From the NCBI GenBank assembly GCA_005787685.1, contig SYAC01000055.1, positions 1-44,404 on the forward strand: DNA of 44,404 nucleotides, in the 5' to 3' direction. Position 1 is the first letter of the stretch. Each line of letters opens with the position of its first letter. Made by a program: the position numbers and the translations under genes. The notes under the pieces were generated by a model. It searched no databases. It saw nothing but the letters and a program-made list of their open reading frames with translations, and was not told the origin of the DNA. This document shows, piece after piece, positions 24,276 to 33,345 of the stretch. The stretch comes from Planctomycetia bacterium (GTDB taxonomy: Bacteria > Planctomycetota > Phycisphaerae > Phycisphaerales > SM1A02).

Positions 24276-25388
24276 TCATCGCGTCGCCACGGGTGCGCAT
24301 GCTTGGCTCCAAGCCGCAACCAAGGACGACATGACTAATTTTAAATTCACGTTGGCGCGAACCGCCTCCTCAAAAGTTTCTAGGGTGCGCATGGCGCGTT
24401 GAGTGGCATCAAGCGCCTCGCGATCATTGGCGGACGCGGCCTTCAGAAGTCGCTGGCGTAAATGCAAACCAGCCAGGCGAACCAACATGGCAACGCCTTG
24501 ACGATTCGCCGCGTCCTTGCTGGCGCCTTCGTTGTTCTTGATTAATTTCTCCGCGTATTCCTCGGCATATTTACTCATTTCTTCGGCAAGCGACGACGGA
24601 AAATTACCTTGATCAAGTTGCTTGAATTGCGGATGCAACACTTGCCACCACTGGTACAAACCAAATTCAGCTCCTAGCAATGCCAGGCCTGGACTGCCTT
24701 CGGCAAATTGCTGCAACCACGCGCCTTGCGCGCCGTCAATGTCCCATTGCTGTTGATCAAACCACTGCTGCATGGCCTGCGGCGCAAGCGGGCCAAACGC
24801 CACTCTATGACAACGGCTGCGAATGGTTGGAAGTAATCGATCCTCGCGCGAAGTCACCAAAAAGAGATAGGTGCCAAGCGGTGGCTCCTCGAGAGTTTTC
24901 AGCAGCACATTTTGCGCCTCACTTTCAAGCAATTCGGCCTCGTCAATCACAAACACTTTGGCTCGGCCGCGCGCGGGCGTGCGCTGCACGGCGGAATCCA
25001 ACATGCGTCCTTCGCCATCCACACCGCCAATCAAAGTCTCGCGCAACAGGTCCACTGGAATATTGATTTGCTTCTTGTCGCGCAGTTCACGGCTTTGACT
25101 TACCGCCGCTAACTCCTTGCGAATAACAATAAAGTCTGGATGCGAACCGGCGTGAAGAAGTGCGGCATCTTCGGTTTGGGTGGGCGGCACCAACGCGGCC
25201 ATATTGGCGGGCGTGGTCGCGGGATCAAGAACCAACCCCGCGAACAATCTTGCCGCCAACGATTTACCAACGCCCATGGGTCCATGCAAAATCCACGCAT
25301 GGTGCACCCGTTCCGTGGCGAAAGCACGCGTGAGTGCTGCGATGGCCTTGGGTTGGCCAAGCAGCGGACTTGTGGGCGCGCCACTCAA
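24276..25388 (-). CDS. holB: DNA polymerase III delta' subunit-like AAA+ protein
   Basis: A 370-residue clamp-loader protein. The N-terminal Walker A-like motif HGPMGVGKSLAARLF (about residues 35-49), the Walker B region KVFVIDEAELLESEAQNVLLKTLEEPP (about 144-170), and the sensor 1 segment YLFLVTSREDRLLPTIRSRCHRVAF are all present in order. The LLKTLEEPP block is characteristic of HolB/DnaX. No zinc-binding Cys set of DnaX is seen, and the length fits delta'. The C-terminal helical part (about 240-370) would form the collar. Its start overlaps the stop of the exported unknown gene by four bases (25385-25388). Confidence 0.85.
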   Translation of the reverse strand: MSGAPTSPLLGQPKAIAALTRAFATERVHHAWILHGPMGVGKSLAARLFAGLVLDPATTPANMAALVPPTQTEDAALLHAGSHPDFIVIRKELAAVSQSRELRDKKQINIPVDLLRETLIGGVDGEGRMLDSAVQRTPARGRAKVFVIDEAELLESEAQNVLLKTLEEPPLGTYLFLVTSREDRLLPTIRSRCHRVAFGPLAPQAMQQWFDQQQWDIDGAQGAWLQQFAEGSPGLALLGAEFGLYQWWQVLHPQFKQLDQGNFPSSLAEEMSKYAEEYAEKLIKNNEGASKDAANRQGVAMLVRLAGLHLRQRLLKAASANDREALDATQRAMRTLETFEEAVRANVNLKLVMSSLVAAWSQACAPVATR

Positions 25389-26455
25389 CGTGGAACCTCT
25401 ATTAATGTGCAGGGTTTTGCGCTTGGTTTTGCATTTGGCAGGCCGCGGGGTGGCGGCATAAACAGGGGCTCGCCGTTGACCAAAAGAACGGGAAATTTCT
25501 TCATGATTTTTTCCACATCGGGGTGAAACAATGTGCTGCGCGCGTCATACGCCGACGAATCAAAGACACCAATCGTAACGGTGCTTGATCGATCATCAGC
25601 GTCATTTTTTACATAGGCCTCAAATCCTTGCAGACGAAGTTCGGCGCAATACGCGTCTGCTTTTCTTTGCAAGTCGGCCAGCGGAATCTCACCGCTTTTA
25701 AAATCACTCCAGGTGGCCACCTTGACCGTGAACAATGGAACCACATTTGGAAATCGCGCGCGCACCTTGGACAAATCGTATGGCCCCTGCTTCGCCTGAG
25801 TGGCCGTTGTTTGCAGACGCACTAAATACGCGCGCGCAAATGGTCGAACGCCATTCTCCTCTATGGCTTTCACCATTGTGATTGTGGGCTTTGCCTTCGC
25901 GTCGTCAAGACCTAAAAAATGTCCGTACACAATTGCGCTGCCACTCTCCAACGAGCACACTCGCGCCTCGGCAAGATTTGGATAACGCGTAATCATGGCT
26001 TCGCGCGTGGCGGTGGCGGCAGCCGCGTGGCCTTGATCGGTGAATGTCATTAATAACACGGACCATTCTGGTTTTTGCTCGGTCGTTACCGAGTTCGGAT
26101 TGTTTGTTGGCGTAATACTTTTTCCAGCGGCCGCGCCCGCCTTGGGATTTTTATTGTTTGTCCCGCTTTTGCCTGAGCCTGTGGCGTTTCCATCCACCTC
26201 ATCGCCCTCGTTCATGAGTTCGTTGTTGGGGTCCGGCTTGGCACCAGCGCCTTTGGGTGCGCCGGAATTGTCCCCAGACTGACCTCCAGTTGCGGGGCTC
26301 GACTGGATGAAATCCACTTCATGGGCCAAGGCCGCCGCGCTGAAACACAAGGCCGGCAAAACGCTTTGGCAGACCACCAATTTGTCAGCGCAAATGGCTT
26401 GAAAAACGCTATTCAAGACCAGTATTTGCGGGAAGTTAAAGATTTTATTTTGCAT
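25385..26455 (-). CDS. Exported protein with low-complexity linker, unknown function
   Basis: A 356-residue protein. The N-terminus has a hydrophobic stretch (SVLPALCFSAAALA, about residues 31-44) that looks like a signal peptide; the preceding 30 residues are unusually long, so a downstream TTG/GTG near residue 26 may be the true start. After it comes a Gly/Asn/Ser/Lys-rich linker (about 52-120), then a globular domain with EWSVLLMTF, YPNLAEARVC and PLADLQRKADAYCAELRLQGFEAYVKN, which resembles an SPOR- or peptidoglycan-binding alpha/beta arrangement without being clearly one. It overlaps holB by four bases. I would not assign a function. Confidence 0.55.
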   Translation of the reverse strand: MQNKIFNFPQILVLNSVFQAICADKLVVCQSVLPALCFSAAALAHEVDFIQSSPATGGQSGDNSGAPKGAGAKPDPNNELMNEGDEVDGNATGSGKSGTNNKNPKAGAAAGKSITPTNNPNSVTTEQKPEWSVLLMTFTDQGHAAAATATREAMITRYPNLAEARVCSLESGSAIVYGHFLGLDDAKAKPTITMVKAIEENGVRPFARAYLVRLQTTATQAKQGPYDLSKVRARFPNVVPLFTVKVATWSDFKSGEIPLADLQRKADAYCAELRLQGFEAYVKNDADDRSSTVTIGVFDSSAYDARSTLFHPDVEKIMKKFPVLLVNGEPLFMPPPRGLPNAKPSAKPCTLIEVPR

Positions 26456-26465
26456 GAAAATTTGC

Positions 26466-26493
26466 TCAAGGTTGGAGGCTCAAGTGGTCGATT
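26466..26493 (+). promoter_or_regulatory. Candidate sigma-28 flagellar promoter of flgM
   Basis: TCAAG (26466-26470) and GTCGATT (26487-26493) are spaced by 16 bases, close to the FliA-type pattern TCAAG-N15-GCCGATA (5 of 7 in the -10). The spot is 110 bases before flgM and clear of the divergent gene start at 26455. Confidence 0.4.
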
Positions 26494-26603
26494 CTATACT
26501 CACGGAAGCGGATTGCCGCGACCCATTCAAGACGCAGGAAGCGTTTGTTACACCTGTTTGAATCGACCCAAAGGATTGAGTCGAAGATAACAAGGAGTTA
26601 TTT

Positions 26604-26900
26604 ATGCCTGATATTTCGCCCATCAACAATCTTCCAAGCAGTTCCCTGCCCGCTTCAATTCAGCGGACGCAGGTTGACGCACCAGCCACCACGGCCGGAG
26701 CGCCCAAGCACACTGAAATTCAGGACCGCGTGGAAATTTCCGATCATGCACGCCACCTTGAAAAGCTTCGCCAAGCGCCAGATATTCGCCAGTCAAAAAT
26801 AGATGCGGCTCGCAGCGAAATTGCCCAAGGAACCTACGAAACGCCTGATCGACTGCGCGCGGCCTTGCTGCGATTGCTCAATGATATTGAACCAAACTGA
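26604..26900 (+). CDS. flgM: Anti-sigma-28 factor FlgM
   Basis: A 98-residue small protein with a Ser/Pro/Ala-rich, probably disordered N-terminal half and a C-terminal helical block RVEISDHARHLEKLRQAPDIRQSKIDAARSEI followed by a GTYETPDRLRAALLR helix. This is the FlgM pattern, in which the C-terminal helices bind FliA (sigma-28) and hold it inactive until the hook is finished. The Shine-Dalgarno AAGGAGTT is clear. No other flagellar gene lies in the window. A candidate sigma-28 promoter is upstream and a terminator follows. Confidence 0.85.
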   Translation: MPDISPINNLPSSSLPASIQRTQVDAPATTAGAPKHTEIQDRVEISDHARHLEKLRQAPDIRQSKIDAARSEIAQGTYETPDRLRAALLRLLNDIEPN

Positions 26901-26929
26901 CCAGCTTTGCACCAACACAACGCCACTTG

Positions 26930-26953
26930 AAAGGCCATTTCCATGGCCTTTTT
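26930..26953 (+). terminator. Rho-independent terminator after flgM
   Basis: A perfect 9-bp stem AAAGGCCAT (26930-26938) and ATGGCCTTT (26943-26951) with a TTCC loop, followed by TT. It lies 30 bases after the flgM stop, making flgM a single-gene unit. Confidence 0.8.
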
Positions 26954-27154
26954 GTCGCATGAAAGACAATGTGTGCGGCGATTGAAGCGGTCACATATGA
27001 GTGAGGGTCTTGTTATCGCTGCATGCATTGCGCGCCCGCCTTGCTGCTTGGCTTTCAAGCGTGCCACTCGCATCAATATTCAATTATTTTATAAGTAATT
27101 TCAATTAGATATTGGGCTATCTCCTCTACCATGACAAACCCAGAAGGAGTCTTT

Positions 27155-30100
27155 ATGAATCGACTTTTGATTGTGTGTGGACTTTTGCCGCTCACGTATG
27201 TTGCAACAATCTTGGCGCAGAACCCCCCGCCAGTGGCCATGCGCCCCGCACAAGTGCGCCGCGACATCATTGAACACGCCACCGTGGTGGTGAAGCCTGG
27301 CGAGCGCATTGAAGATGGCGCCGTACTTGTGGAAGATGGCTGGATTACCGCGGTTGGAAAGAGTGGCGCGGTGATTGCGCCTGTTGGAACCAATGTGATT
27401 GATGCCAAAGGCTTGACGCTGTATCCCGGATTGATCGACGCGGCGCTAATGATTGACAGCGCCGCCATAGCGCGCGCCGCCGCCGATGATGCCACGCACT
27501 ATTGGAATGACAAAGTCACTCCCCAAGTGCGCGTTGCAAATATGGCGACGCTGGCGAGCGGCATACGAAAAGAAATGCGTGACATGGGCTTCACGGTCGC
27601 GGCGGTGCACCCCAACGCTGGAATTTTTCGCGGTGAAAGCGCGGTGGTGTTGCTAGCCAGCGATGACAATAAAGCGGAGCAACTGGTCGCCAACGCGGGA
27701 CAAAATATTTCTTTTGCCCATGAAGGCGATGAAGGTCCCGACAACAGCCGCTACCCAACCGCGCTCATGGGAACAATGGCGGTCATTCGCCAAGGCTTGC
27801 TTGACGCGCGGTGGCTTTGGCAATCCAACGCCGTATGGAAAGCGCACCCGCAAGGCAATGATCTTCCCAAAGCTGCCGCGTCGTTGGCCGCGTTAGAGCC
27901 GGCTATTCAGGGAAAATCAGTGGTGATTTTTGATTGCAACAACGAGCAAGATGTTTTGCGCGCTGCTGGTTTGGCAAAGGAGTTTGGCTTAAAAGCACGG
28001 ATCATTGGTTCGGGCAATGAGTTCCGCCGATTAAACGAGGTGGTGGCCACGCGCTTGCCAATTGTGGCCACCTTTGAATTTCCAAAGACGCCCGATGTCA
28101 GTGATCCGCGCAAAGATGAATCGGTTTCGCTGCGCGATCTGCAAACATGGGCGTTGGCCCCGCGCAACTTGAAGCAGTTGCTTGACGCGGGCGTGGATGT
28201 GAGCGTGGGCACCGCCAAGCTGAAAAGTCGCGGCGACTTTCCAGCGCGTGCGCGCCGCGCTATGCAGAATGGCTTGTCTGAGGATGAATTACTTTCATGT
28301 TTGACCACGCGGCCAGCCAAGCAACTTGGCCTTAGCGGCGTCGTCGGAACAATTGAGGTTGGTCGCATGGCCAACATGGTGTTGCTGGATGGACCACTGT
28401 TTGCAGAGAAGACGCATGTCATGGCCACCATGATTGCGGGGGATAAGGTGAATGTGTACGAGCCGGTGACTTTTGGTTTCAAGGGTCCCTGCACATTTAC
28501 AAGCGGCACGATTGAATTGTCTGGAACATTTGATCCAGAGACCAAGGCGATTCGCTTTGAAACATTGCCACCAGTTGCGGATGCCAAGGCCGCAGACGCC
28601 AAACCGGCCGCAACCGTGGCGGGCGCTGCGAATGATCCGACGCCAGTTGCGGATGCGTCCACGACCAAACCATTTGAACCCAAGAAATATGCGGCCGAAC
28701 ATGTGGATTTTGATCTGGATCGTGTGGGCTTCACCCTGCCTGGTGAAACGCTTGCCAGCGAAGGCGTGTTGCGTTGCACGGCAATTCGCATTGGTGATCG
28801 CGTGGATGGTGTGGCGCAAACACGCGACGGAAAATCCATTGCGTTTACCTTGACAAAGCGCGAAGTTTCCACAGTTGCGGACGCCAAAGCCGCCGAATCA
28901 AAGGTCGCCGACGCCAAGGTTGCCGATTCAAAAGTAGCTGATGCCAAATCTGTCGATCCAAAAGTAGCCGATGCCAAACCATCCACTGACGCGGTAGCGG
29001 CAACGACCGAAAGGAAATCCGAGGATCCATTGGCGTTCATTCCAGCGGTCTTACCACTGGGCGAGTATGGGTTTGAAAAAACTCCCGTATCCCAAACTGT
29101 GTTGGTGAAAAACGCAACCATTTGGACCAGCGGTCCAGAGGGCACGCTGAACAACGCCGACCTGCTTGTGGTGAATGGCAAAGTGAAAGCCGTCGGAGTA
29201 AAGCTTTCAAATATTCCCGCCGACGCCCTCGTGATTGACGCCACCAACAAACATGTCACACCCGGCCTTATCGATTGCCACAGTCATACTGGAATTGAAG
29301 GCGGCGTGAATGAAGGAACCAACAATGACACGGCCGAGTGCCGCATTGGTGACTGCATTGATCCCGACGCGGTGGGTTGGTACCGCGAACTCGCCGGCGG
29401 CTTGACCGTGGCAAATCAATTGCATGGCAGCGCCAATCCAATTGGTGGGCAGAACAGCGTTGTGAAATTAAAGTGGAGCGGCGGGGCCAATGATTTCCGC
29501 ATCAACGACGCAATTCCTGGCATTAAATTTGCGCTTGGTGAAAATGTCACACGGCCGCGCGGGCGCTACCCAAATACCCGCATGGGCGTTGAGGCGTTGC
29601 TTCGCGACAGTTTCCGCGCGGCCCGCGAGTACTCCACCAAGCACGATGCGTACGCCGCGCTGACGGATGAACAACGCGCCATCATCATGGCGCCTAGACG
29701 CGACCTGCAACTAGAAACACTGGCAGAAATTCTGGCGGGCACGCGCTTGATCCATTGCCACAGCTACCGTCAAGACGAAATTCTGATGCTGTTACGGCTT
29801 GCGGAGGAATTTCAATTTCGCATAGGAACATTTCAACATGTGCTTGAGGGCTATAAAGTTGCCGACTTGATCGCTAAGCATGGCGCGGGTGCAAGCACCT
29901 TTAGTGATTGGTGGGCCTACAAAATGGAGGTCATGGACGCGGTGCCATTCAACGGCACCATGATGCACGATGTTGGAGTTGTGGTGAGCTTTAATTCAGA
30001 TAGCGATGAAATGGCGCGGCGCATGAACATGGAGGCGGCAAAAGCCATCAAGTACGGCGATTGCACTCCAGTGGAAGCGCTGAAATTTGTAACGCTGAAT

Positions 30101-30556
30101 CCCGCCAAACAATTACGCATTGACCACCGCGTGGGCAGCCTTGAAGTTGGCAAGGACGGAGACTTTGTGATTTGGTCGGGCGACCCACTGAGTAGTTTTT
30201 CATTGGCCGACAGCACTTGGATTGAAGGCGCCTGCTATTTCGACCGCTTGAATGAACGCGTGTTACGCGATCGCGACAATAAATTGCGAGCGCGGCTGCT
30301 GGAACTTGCGGTTGCGGAAGGTGAAAAGGGTGGCAATTTAAAAGCCACCGAGCCCGCCAAGGTGGACCCCGCCAACACCGCCAAGCCGGCCGCCGCTCCA
30401 ACCACATTGATGGCGCGCATGCTCGATAATCGCCGCGAGGCGTTGGTTGATCAAGTCCGCCGTGGCCGCGATCCTGAAAGCATGGGTCCTGGCGATTGCG
30501 GTTGCGGCGGTTCAATGGAGGGATGGAAAATTCTTTTAGAGGAGGTCGGCCAATGA
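27155..30556 (+). CDS. Large exported protein with two amidohydrolase modules
   Basis: A 1133-residue protein starting at ATG 27155, after AAGGAG. A signal peptide (about residues 1-22) suggests export. Module 1 (about 35-450) opens as a standard amidohydrolase (ILVEDGW-like strand, then TLYPGLIDAALMIDS) but lacks the H-x-H after PGLID. A hydrophobic/acidic linker with pentapeptide repeats (about 574-608) follows. Module 2 (about 640-1075) has the full pattern: VTPGLIDCHSHTGIEGG, then GTRLIHCHSYRQDE, TFQHVLEGYK and VSFNSDSDEMARRMNME, supplying His and Asp metal ligands. It probably hydrolyses amide or imide bonds of a periplasmic substrate with module 2. It overlaps the next amidohydrolase gene (ATGA). 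Confidence 0.8.
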   Translation: MNRLLIVCGLLPLTYVATILAQNPPPVAMRPAQVRRDIIEHATVVVKPGERIEDGAVLVEDGWITAVGKSGAVIAPVGTNVIDAKGLTLYPGLIDAALMIDSAAIARAAADDATHYWNDKVTPQVRVANMATLASGIRKEMRDMGFTVAAVHPNAGIFRGESAVVLLASDDNKAEQLVANAGQNISFAHEGDEGPDNSRYPTALMGTMAVIRQGLLDARWLWQSNAVWKAHPQGNDLPKAAASLAALEPAIQGKSVVIFDCNNEQDVLRAAGLAKEFGLKARIIGSGNEFRRLNEVVATRLPIVATFEFPKTPDVSDPRKDESVSLRDLQTWALAPRNLKQLLDAGVDVSVGTAKLKSRGDFPARARRAMQNGLSEDELLSCLTTRPAKQLGLSGVVGTIEVGRMANMVLLDGPLFAEKTHVMATMIAGDKVNVYEPVTFGFKGPCTFTSGTIELSGTFDPETKAIRFETLPPVADAKAADAKPAATVAGAANDPTPVADASTTKPFEPKKYAAEHVDFDLDRVGFTLPGETLASEGVLRCTAIRIGDRVDGVAQTRDGKSIAFTLTKREVSTVADAKAAESKVADAKVADSKVADAKSVDPKVADAKPSTDAVAATTERKSEDPLAFIPAVLPLGEYGFEKTPVSQTVLVKNATIWTSGPEGTLNNADLLVVNGKVKAVGVKLSNIPADALVIDATNKHVTPGLIDCHSHTGIEGGVNEGTNNDTAECRIGDCIDPDAVGWYRELAGGLTVANQLHGSANPIGGQNSVVKLKWSGGANDFRINDAIPGIKFALGENVTRPRGRYPNTRMGVEALLRDSFRAAREYSTKHDAYAALTDEQRAIIMAPRRDLQLETLAEILAGTRLIHCHSYRQDEILMLLRLAEEFQFRIGTFQHVLEGYKVADLIAKHGAGASTFSDWWAYKMEVMDAVPFNGTMMHDVGVVVSFNSDSDEMARRMNMEAAKAIKYGDCTPVEALKFVTLNPAKQLRIDHRVGSLEVGKDGDFVIWSGDPLSSFSLADSTWIEGACYFDRLNERVLRDRDNKLRARLLELAVAEGEKGGNLKATEPAKVDPANTAKPAAAPTTLMARMLDNRREALVDQVRRGRDPESMGPGDCGCGGSMEGWKILLEEVGQ
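28874..28978 (+). repeat. Pentapeptide (15-nt) tandem repeat inside the amidohydrolase linker
   Basis: Seven consecutive 15-nt units encode VADAK, AAESK, VADAK, VADSK, VADAK, SVDPK, VADAK. A partial earlier set (VADAKAADAK) lies about 300 bases upstream in the same linker. The units differ at synonymous sites, so they are not a very recent duplication. Confidence 0.8.
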
Positions 30557-31923
30557 TCAATGCGGAAAAAATAATTCTTGGACTCGTTGGCTTATTGGGA
30601 ATGTCCGCGATCACGGCCGCGCAAAGCGATCAGATCCCCGCTCGTCCGCAGCAGAATCCTGTGGCCTTGGTGAACGCCCGCATTTACACGGCGGTGCCTG
30701 GTCAAGCCACCATTGATCGCGGCTATGTGATTTTTGACAAGGGCATCATCACCGCGGTCGGTGCCGGCGACGCGCCAACGCTTGCCCAGAATTGCGAAAA
30801 GTTGGATTGCGCTGGCTTCACTGTGCTCCCGGGATTTTTTCATGTGGGAAGCCAGCTGGGACTTGTCGAAGTGCAGCAAGTATCCGCCACCGACGATCGC
30901 AATGAATTTGGCTCGTTTCACCCTGAAATTCGCGCATGTGTTGCGGTGAACCCGGACAGCGATTTGATTCCCGTGGCGCGTTCAGGTGGCGTGTTGAACA
31001 CGGTTGTTTTTCCGCAACGCGGCGTGGTGGCTGGACATGCCAGCATTATGAATGTTGATGGCTGGACCAGCGAGGACCAAACATTGGTGGAGCGCGCCGG
31101 CCTGGTTGTGAATTGGCCAATGACGGAGCCCATTGTTGCGCCTTGGATGGATAAAAGCGTTGAGGACCAGAAGAAAGACGCCTCAAAGAATCTAAAAGAT
31201 ATTGATACCTTTTTTGAGCGCGCCAAGACTTGGATGTTGGCGCGCGAGAAAAATCCCAAGACCGAAGGTGATTTGCAATTTGAAAATATGATCGGCGCGC
31301 TCAAGGGCGAAGAGCCTATTTATTTTGTGGCCAATTCGCCTGGACAAATTGAAAGCGCGTTGCTGTGGGCAAAAAGCAAAAACCTGAAACCAATTATTTG
31401 GGGTGGTGCTGGCGCAGCGGCTTGTATTGCGTTGCTGAAAGAAATGAAATGCCCGGTTGTCATCGCGGGCACGCATCGATTGCCGGGTCGGCGCGCCGAT
31501 GCGCTCGACAGCATTTACACATTGGCAAAAACATTGGCGGACGCGGGCGTGCCGTTTTGCATCGCAACTGGAAACGATCCCAGCAATGAACGCCATTTAC
31601 CTGATCATGCGGCCACCACCGTGGCGTACGGGTTACCGCGCGACATGGCTCTGCAAAGCGTGACCAGTGGCGCGGCGAATATTGCTGGAGTTGGCGAGCG
31701 CCTTGGTTCTATTGCGCCTGGCAAGTTGGCCACGCTGCAAATTGCTTCTGGTGAGCCGCTTGAAATGACAACCGAACCTGTTGTTCTTTTCTCGCAAGGC
31801 CGTCGCCTTGATTTTGGTGATCGACAAAAACGCCTGGATGTGAAGTACCACGAGAAATATCAACGCATGGGCTTGTTGCCGGCGGTGACGCCAACCCCCG
31901 CTCCCATACGAAAACCTGTGTGA
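30553..31923 (+). CDS. Second amidohydrolase-like exported protein, metal site degenerate
   Basis: A 456-residue protein whose ATG 30553 overlaps the previous stop (ATGA). A hydrophobic N-terminal segment (IILGLVGLLGMSAITAAQ) suggests export. The composite domain order of an amidohydrolase is present (ALVNARIYTAVPG, VIFDKGIITAVG, GFTVLPGFF), but the metal H-x-H is replaced: PGFFHVGSQLG has only one His. Later, GAAANIAGVGERLGSIAPGKLATLQIASGEP-like segments match the family's C-terminal region. It is therefore probably not a canonical hydrolase alone, and may be a structural or regulatory partner of the double amidohydrolase, like module 1 of that protein. Confidence 0.75.
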   Translation: MINAEKIILGLVGLLGMSAITAAQSDQIPARPQQNPVALVNARIYTAVPGQATIDRGYVIFDKGIITAVGAGDAPTLAQNCEKLDCAGFTVLPGFFHVGSQLGLVEVQQVSATDDRNEFGSFHPEIRACVAVNPDSDLIPVARSGGVLNTVVFPQRGVVAGHASIMNVDGWTSEDQTLVERAGLVVNWPMTEPIVAPWMDKSVEDQKKDASKNLKDIDTFFERAKTWMLAREKNPKTEGDLQFENMIGALKGEEPIYFVANSPGQIESALLWAKSKNLKPIIWGGAGAAACIALLKEMKCPVVIAGTHRLPGRRADALDSIYTLAKTLADAGVPFCIATGNDPSNERHLPDHAATTVAYGLPRDMALQSVTSGAANIAGVGERLGSIAPGKLATLQIASGEPLEMTTEPVVLFSQGRRLDFGDRQKRLDVKYHEKYQRMGLLPAVTPTPAPIRKPV

Positions 31924-31950
31924 GCTCTGCATGTCCACAGTCGCTAGCCT

Positions 31951-33345
31951 GTGATCGTGCAAGACTTCAAGATCCTCGGCGTTGATCCGCTGCTCATTCC
32001 ATATTTAACCCGCGGCAATATCACCCAACCAACCGATGTGCAGGCGGGAACCTTGGCCGCGGCAATGACTGGCCGCGACATTGTGGCCGTGGCTCCCACT
32101 GGCACCGGAAAAACGCTGGCATACTTACTGCCCATTGCCACGCGTTTGCGCGCCGACAGGCCCGACAACCACGGCAAACGCTTCGCTGATTCGCGCGCGC
32201 GATTGCGCGCGCTTGTGTTGGCGCCCACGCGTGAACTGGCGCAGCAAATTGGCAAAGAGACCGAGCAACTTTTAGGGGCAACCGTGTTGCGCGTGGCTGT
32301 GGTGTGGGGCAAAAGCGCAATTTCTACCCAGGTTGCCGCGCTACGCGGCGGCGTGGATGTGTTGGTTGGAACTCCAGGTCGCATTCGTGAACTTTTGGAA
32401 TTGGACGCGTGTTCGCTGGCGTGGGTGCAAATGGTGGTGATTGATGAGGCCGACCGCATGCTTGATATGGGTTTCGCGCCACAAGTGCGCTCATTGATTG
32501 AGCGCATGCCCGCTGAGCGTCAAACTCTTTTGTATACGGCAACATTACGCCGCGCTGTTGAAGACCTGGCTGATGAAGTTGTGCGCGAACCCTTTCGTTA
32601 CGGTGGCAGCTCCACCGCGGCGCGCACCATCCCAACCGCATATGACTGCCGCGAAGCCGGCAAGACGCCGCTGCTGTTGCATTTGTTGAAGGAGCCCACG
32701 CGCAAGGGCGTATTGGTGTTTGCGCGCACGCGCCGCCGCGCGGGCTGGGTGGCCACGGCACTCAATCGAAATAATATTCCAACCGGCTTGCTGCATGGTG
32801 ATCGCTCGCAAAAGCAGCGCGAAGCGGCACTGGATGGCTTGCGCATCGGCCAGAACCGCGTGTTGGTTGCAACCGATGTCGCGGCGCGCGGGTTGCATGT
32901 GCCGGCGATTCGTTGCGTTGTGAATTATGATTTGCCACCTATGGATGACGATGTGATTCATCGTATTGGTCGAGCGGGACACGCCAGTGAATTTGCCGAG
33001 TCATTTGTCTTTATTGAAGCGCGCGATCGAGCGCGCTGGGAGCGTGTGGCGCAAGCCCTGGATATTTCACCCAATTTAACGCCCGATCCAGAGGCCGCGC
33101 GCTTGGCTCCCAGGAAACGCGCCATGGCACCCAAGCACAAGCCCCAGGCGACAGGCGTGAATCGCCCGCTTCGACGCAGCACAAAAGTGATCATGGCGTT
33201 GGGAGGCCGATTGAAAGTTGCCAAGACCACGCGTGAAAATGCGGCGGCGAAAAAAGGTCGTTTGCGTGGCAAACAATCCAACAAACCCATTGGCGCGAAA
33301 GTGAGTGTGGGAAAAGGAATCAAGTTCAAGCAGGGACCAAGCTAA
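31951..33345 (+). CDS. DEAD-box ATP-dependent RNA helicase
   Basis: A 464-residue helicase starting at GTG 31951. Motifs in order: Q motif TQPTDVQAG, motif I APTGTGKTLAY, Ia PTRELAQQ, Ib TPGR, II VIDEADRMLDMGF, III YTATL, IV VLVFARTRRRA, V VATDVAARGLHV, VI HRIGRAGH. It is a complete two-RecA core of about 370 residues plus a basic C-terminal tail rich in Lys/Arg (about 385-464) that would help RNA binding. The closest groups are RhlE/CshA-type RNA-remodelling helicases. It shares one base with the next start (TAATG). Confidence 0.9.
   Translation: MIVQDFKILGVDPLLIPYLTRGNITQPTDVQAGTLAAAMTGRDIVAVAPTGTGKTLAYLLPIATRLRADRPDNHGKRFADSRARLRALVLAPTRELAQQIGKETEQLLGATVLRVAVVWGKSAISTQVAALRGGVDVLVGTPGRIRELLELDACSLAWVQMVVIDEADRMLDMGFAPQVRSLIERMPAERQTLLYTATLRRAVEDLADEVVREPFRYGGSSTAARTIPTAYDCREAGKTPLLLHLLKEPTRKGVLVFARTRRRAGWVATALNRNNIPTGLLHGDRSQKQREAALDGLRIGQNRVLVATDVAARGLHVPAIRCVVNYDLPPMDDDVIHRIGRAGHASEFAESFVFIEARDRARWERVAQALDISPNLTPDPEAARLAPRKRAMAPKHKPQATGVNRPLRRSTKVIMALGGRLKVAKTTRENAAAKKGRLRGKQSNKPIGAKVSVGKGIKFKQGPS

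Noticed and set aside
28874..28978. Possible CRISPR-like array
   Set aside because: The 15-nt units are contiguous without spacers and are in frame with a protein; they code for a pentapeptide linker.
27907..29259. 450-residue minus-strand open frame inside the double amidohydrolase
   Set aside because: It is Ser/Ala-rich low-complexity antisense sequence with no recognisable domain, while the plus strand encodes a clear amidohydrolase.
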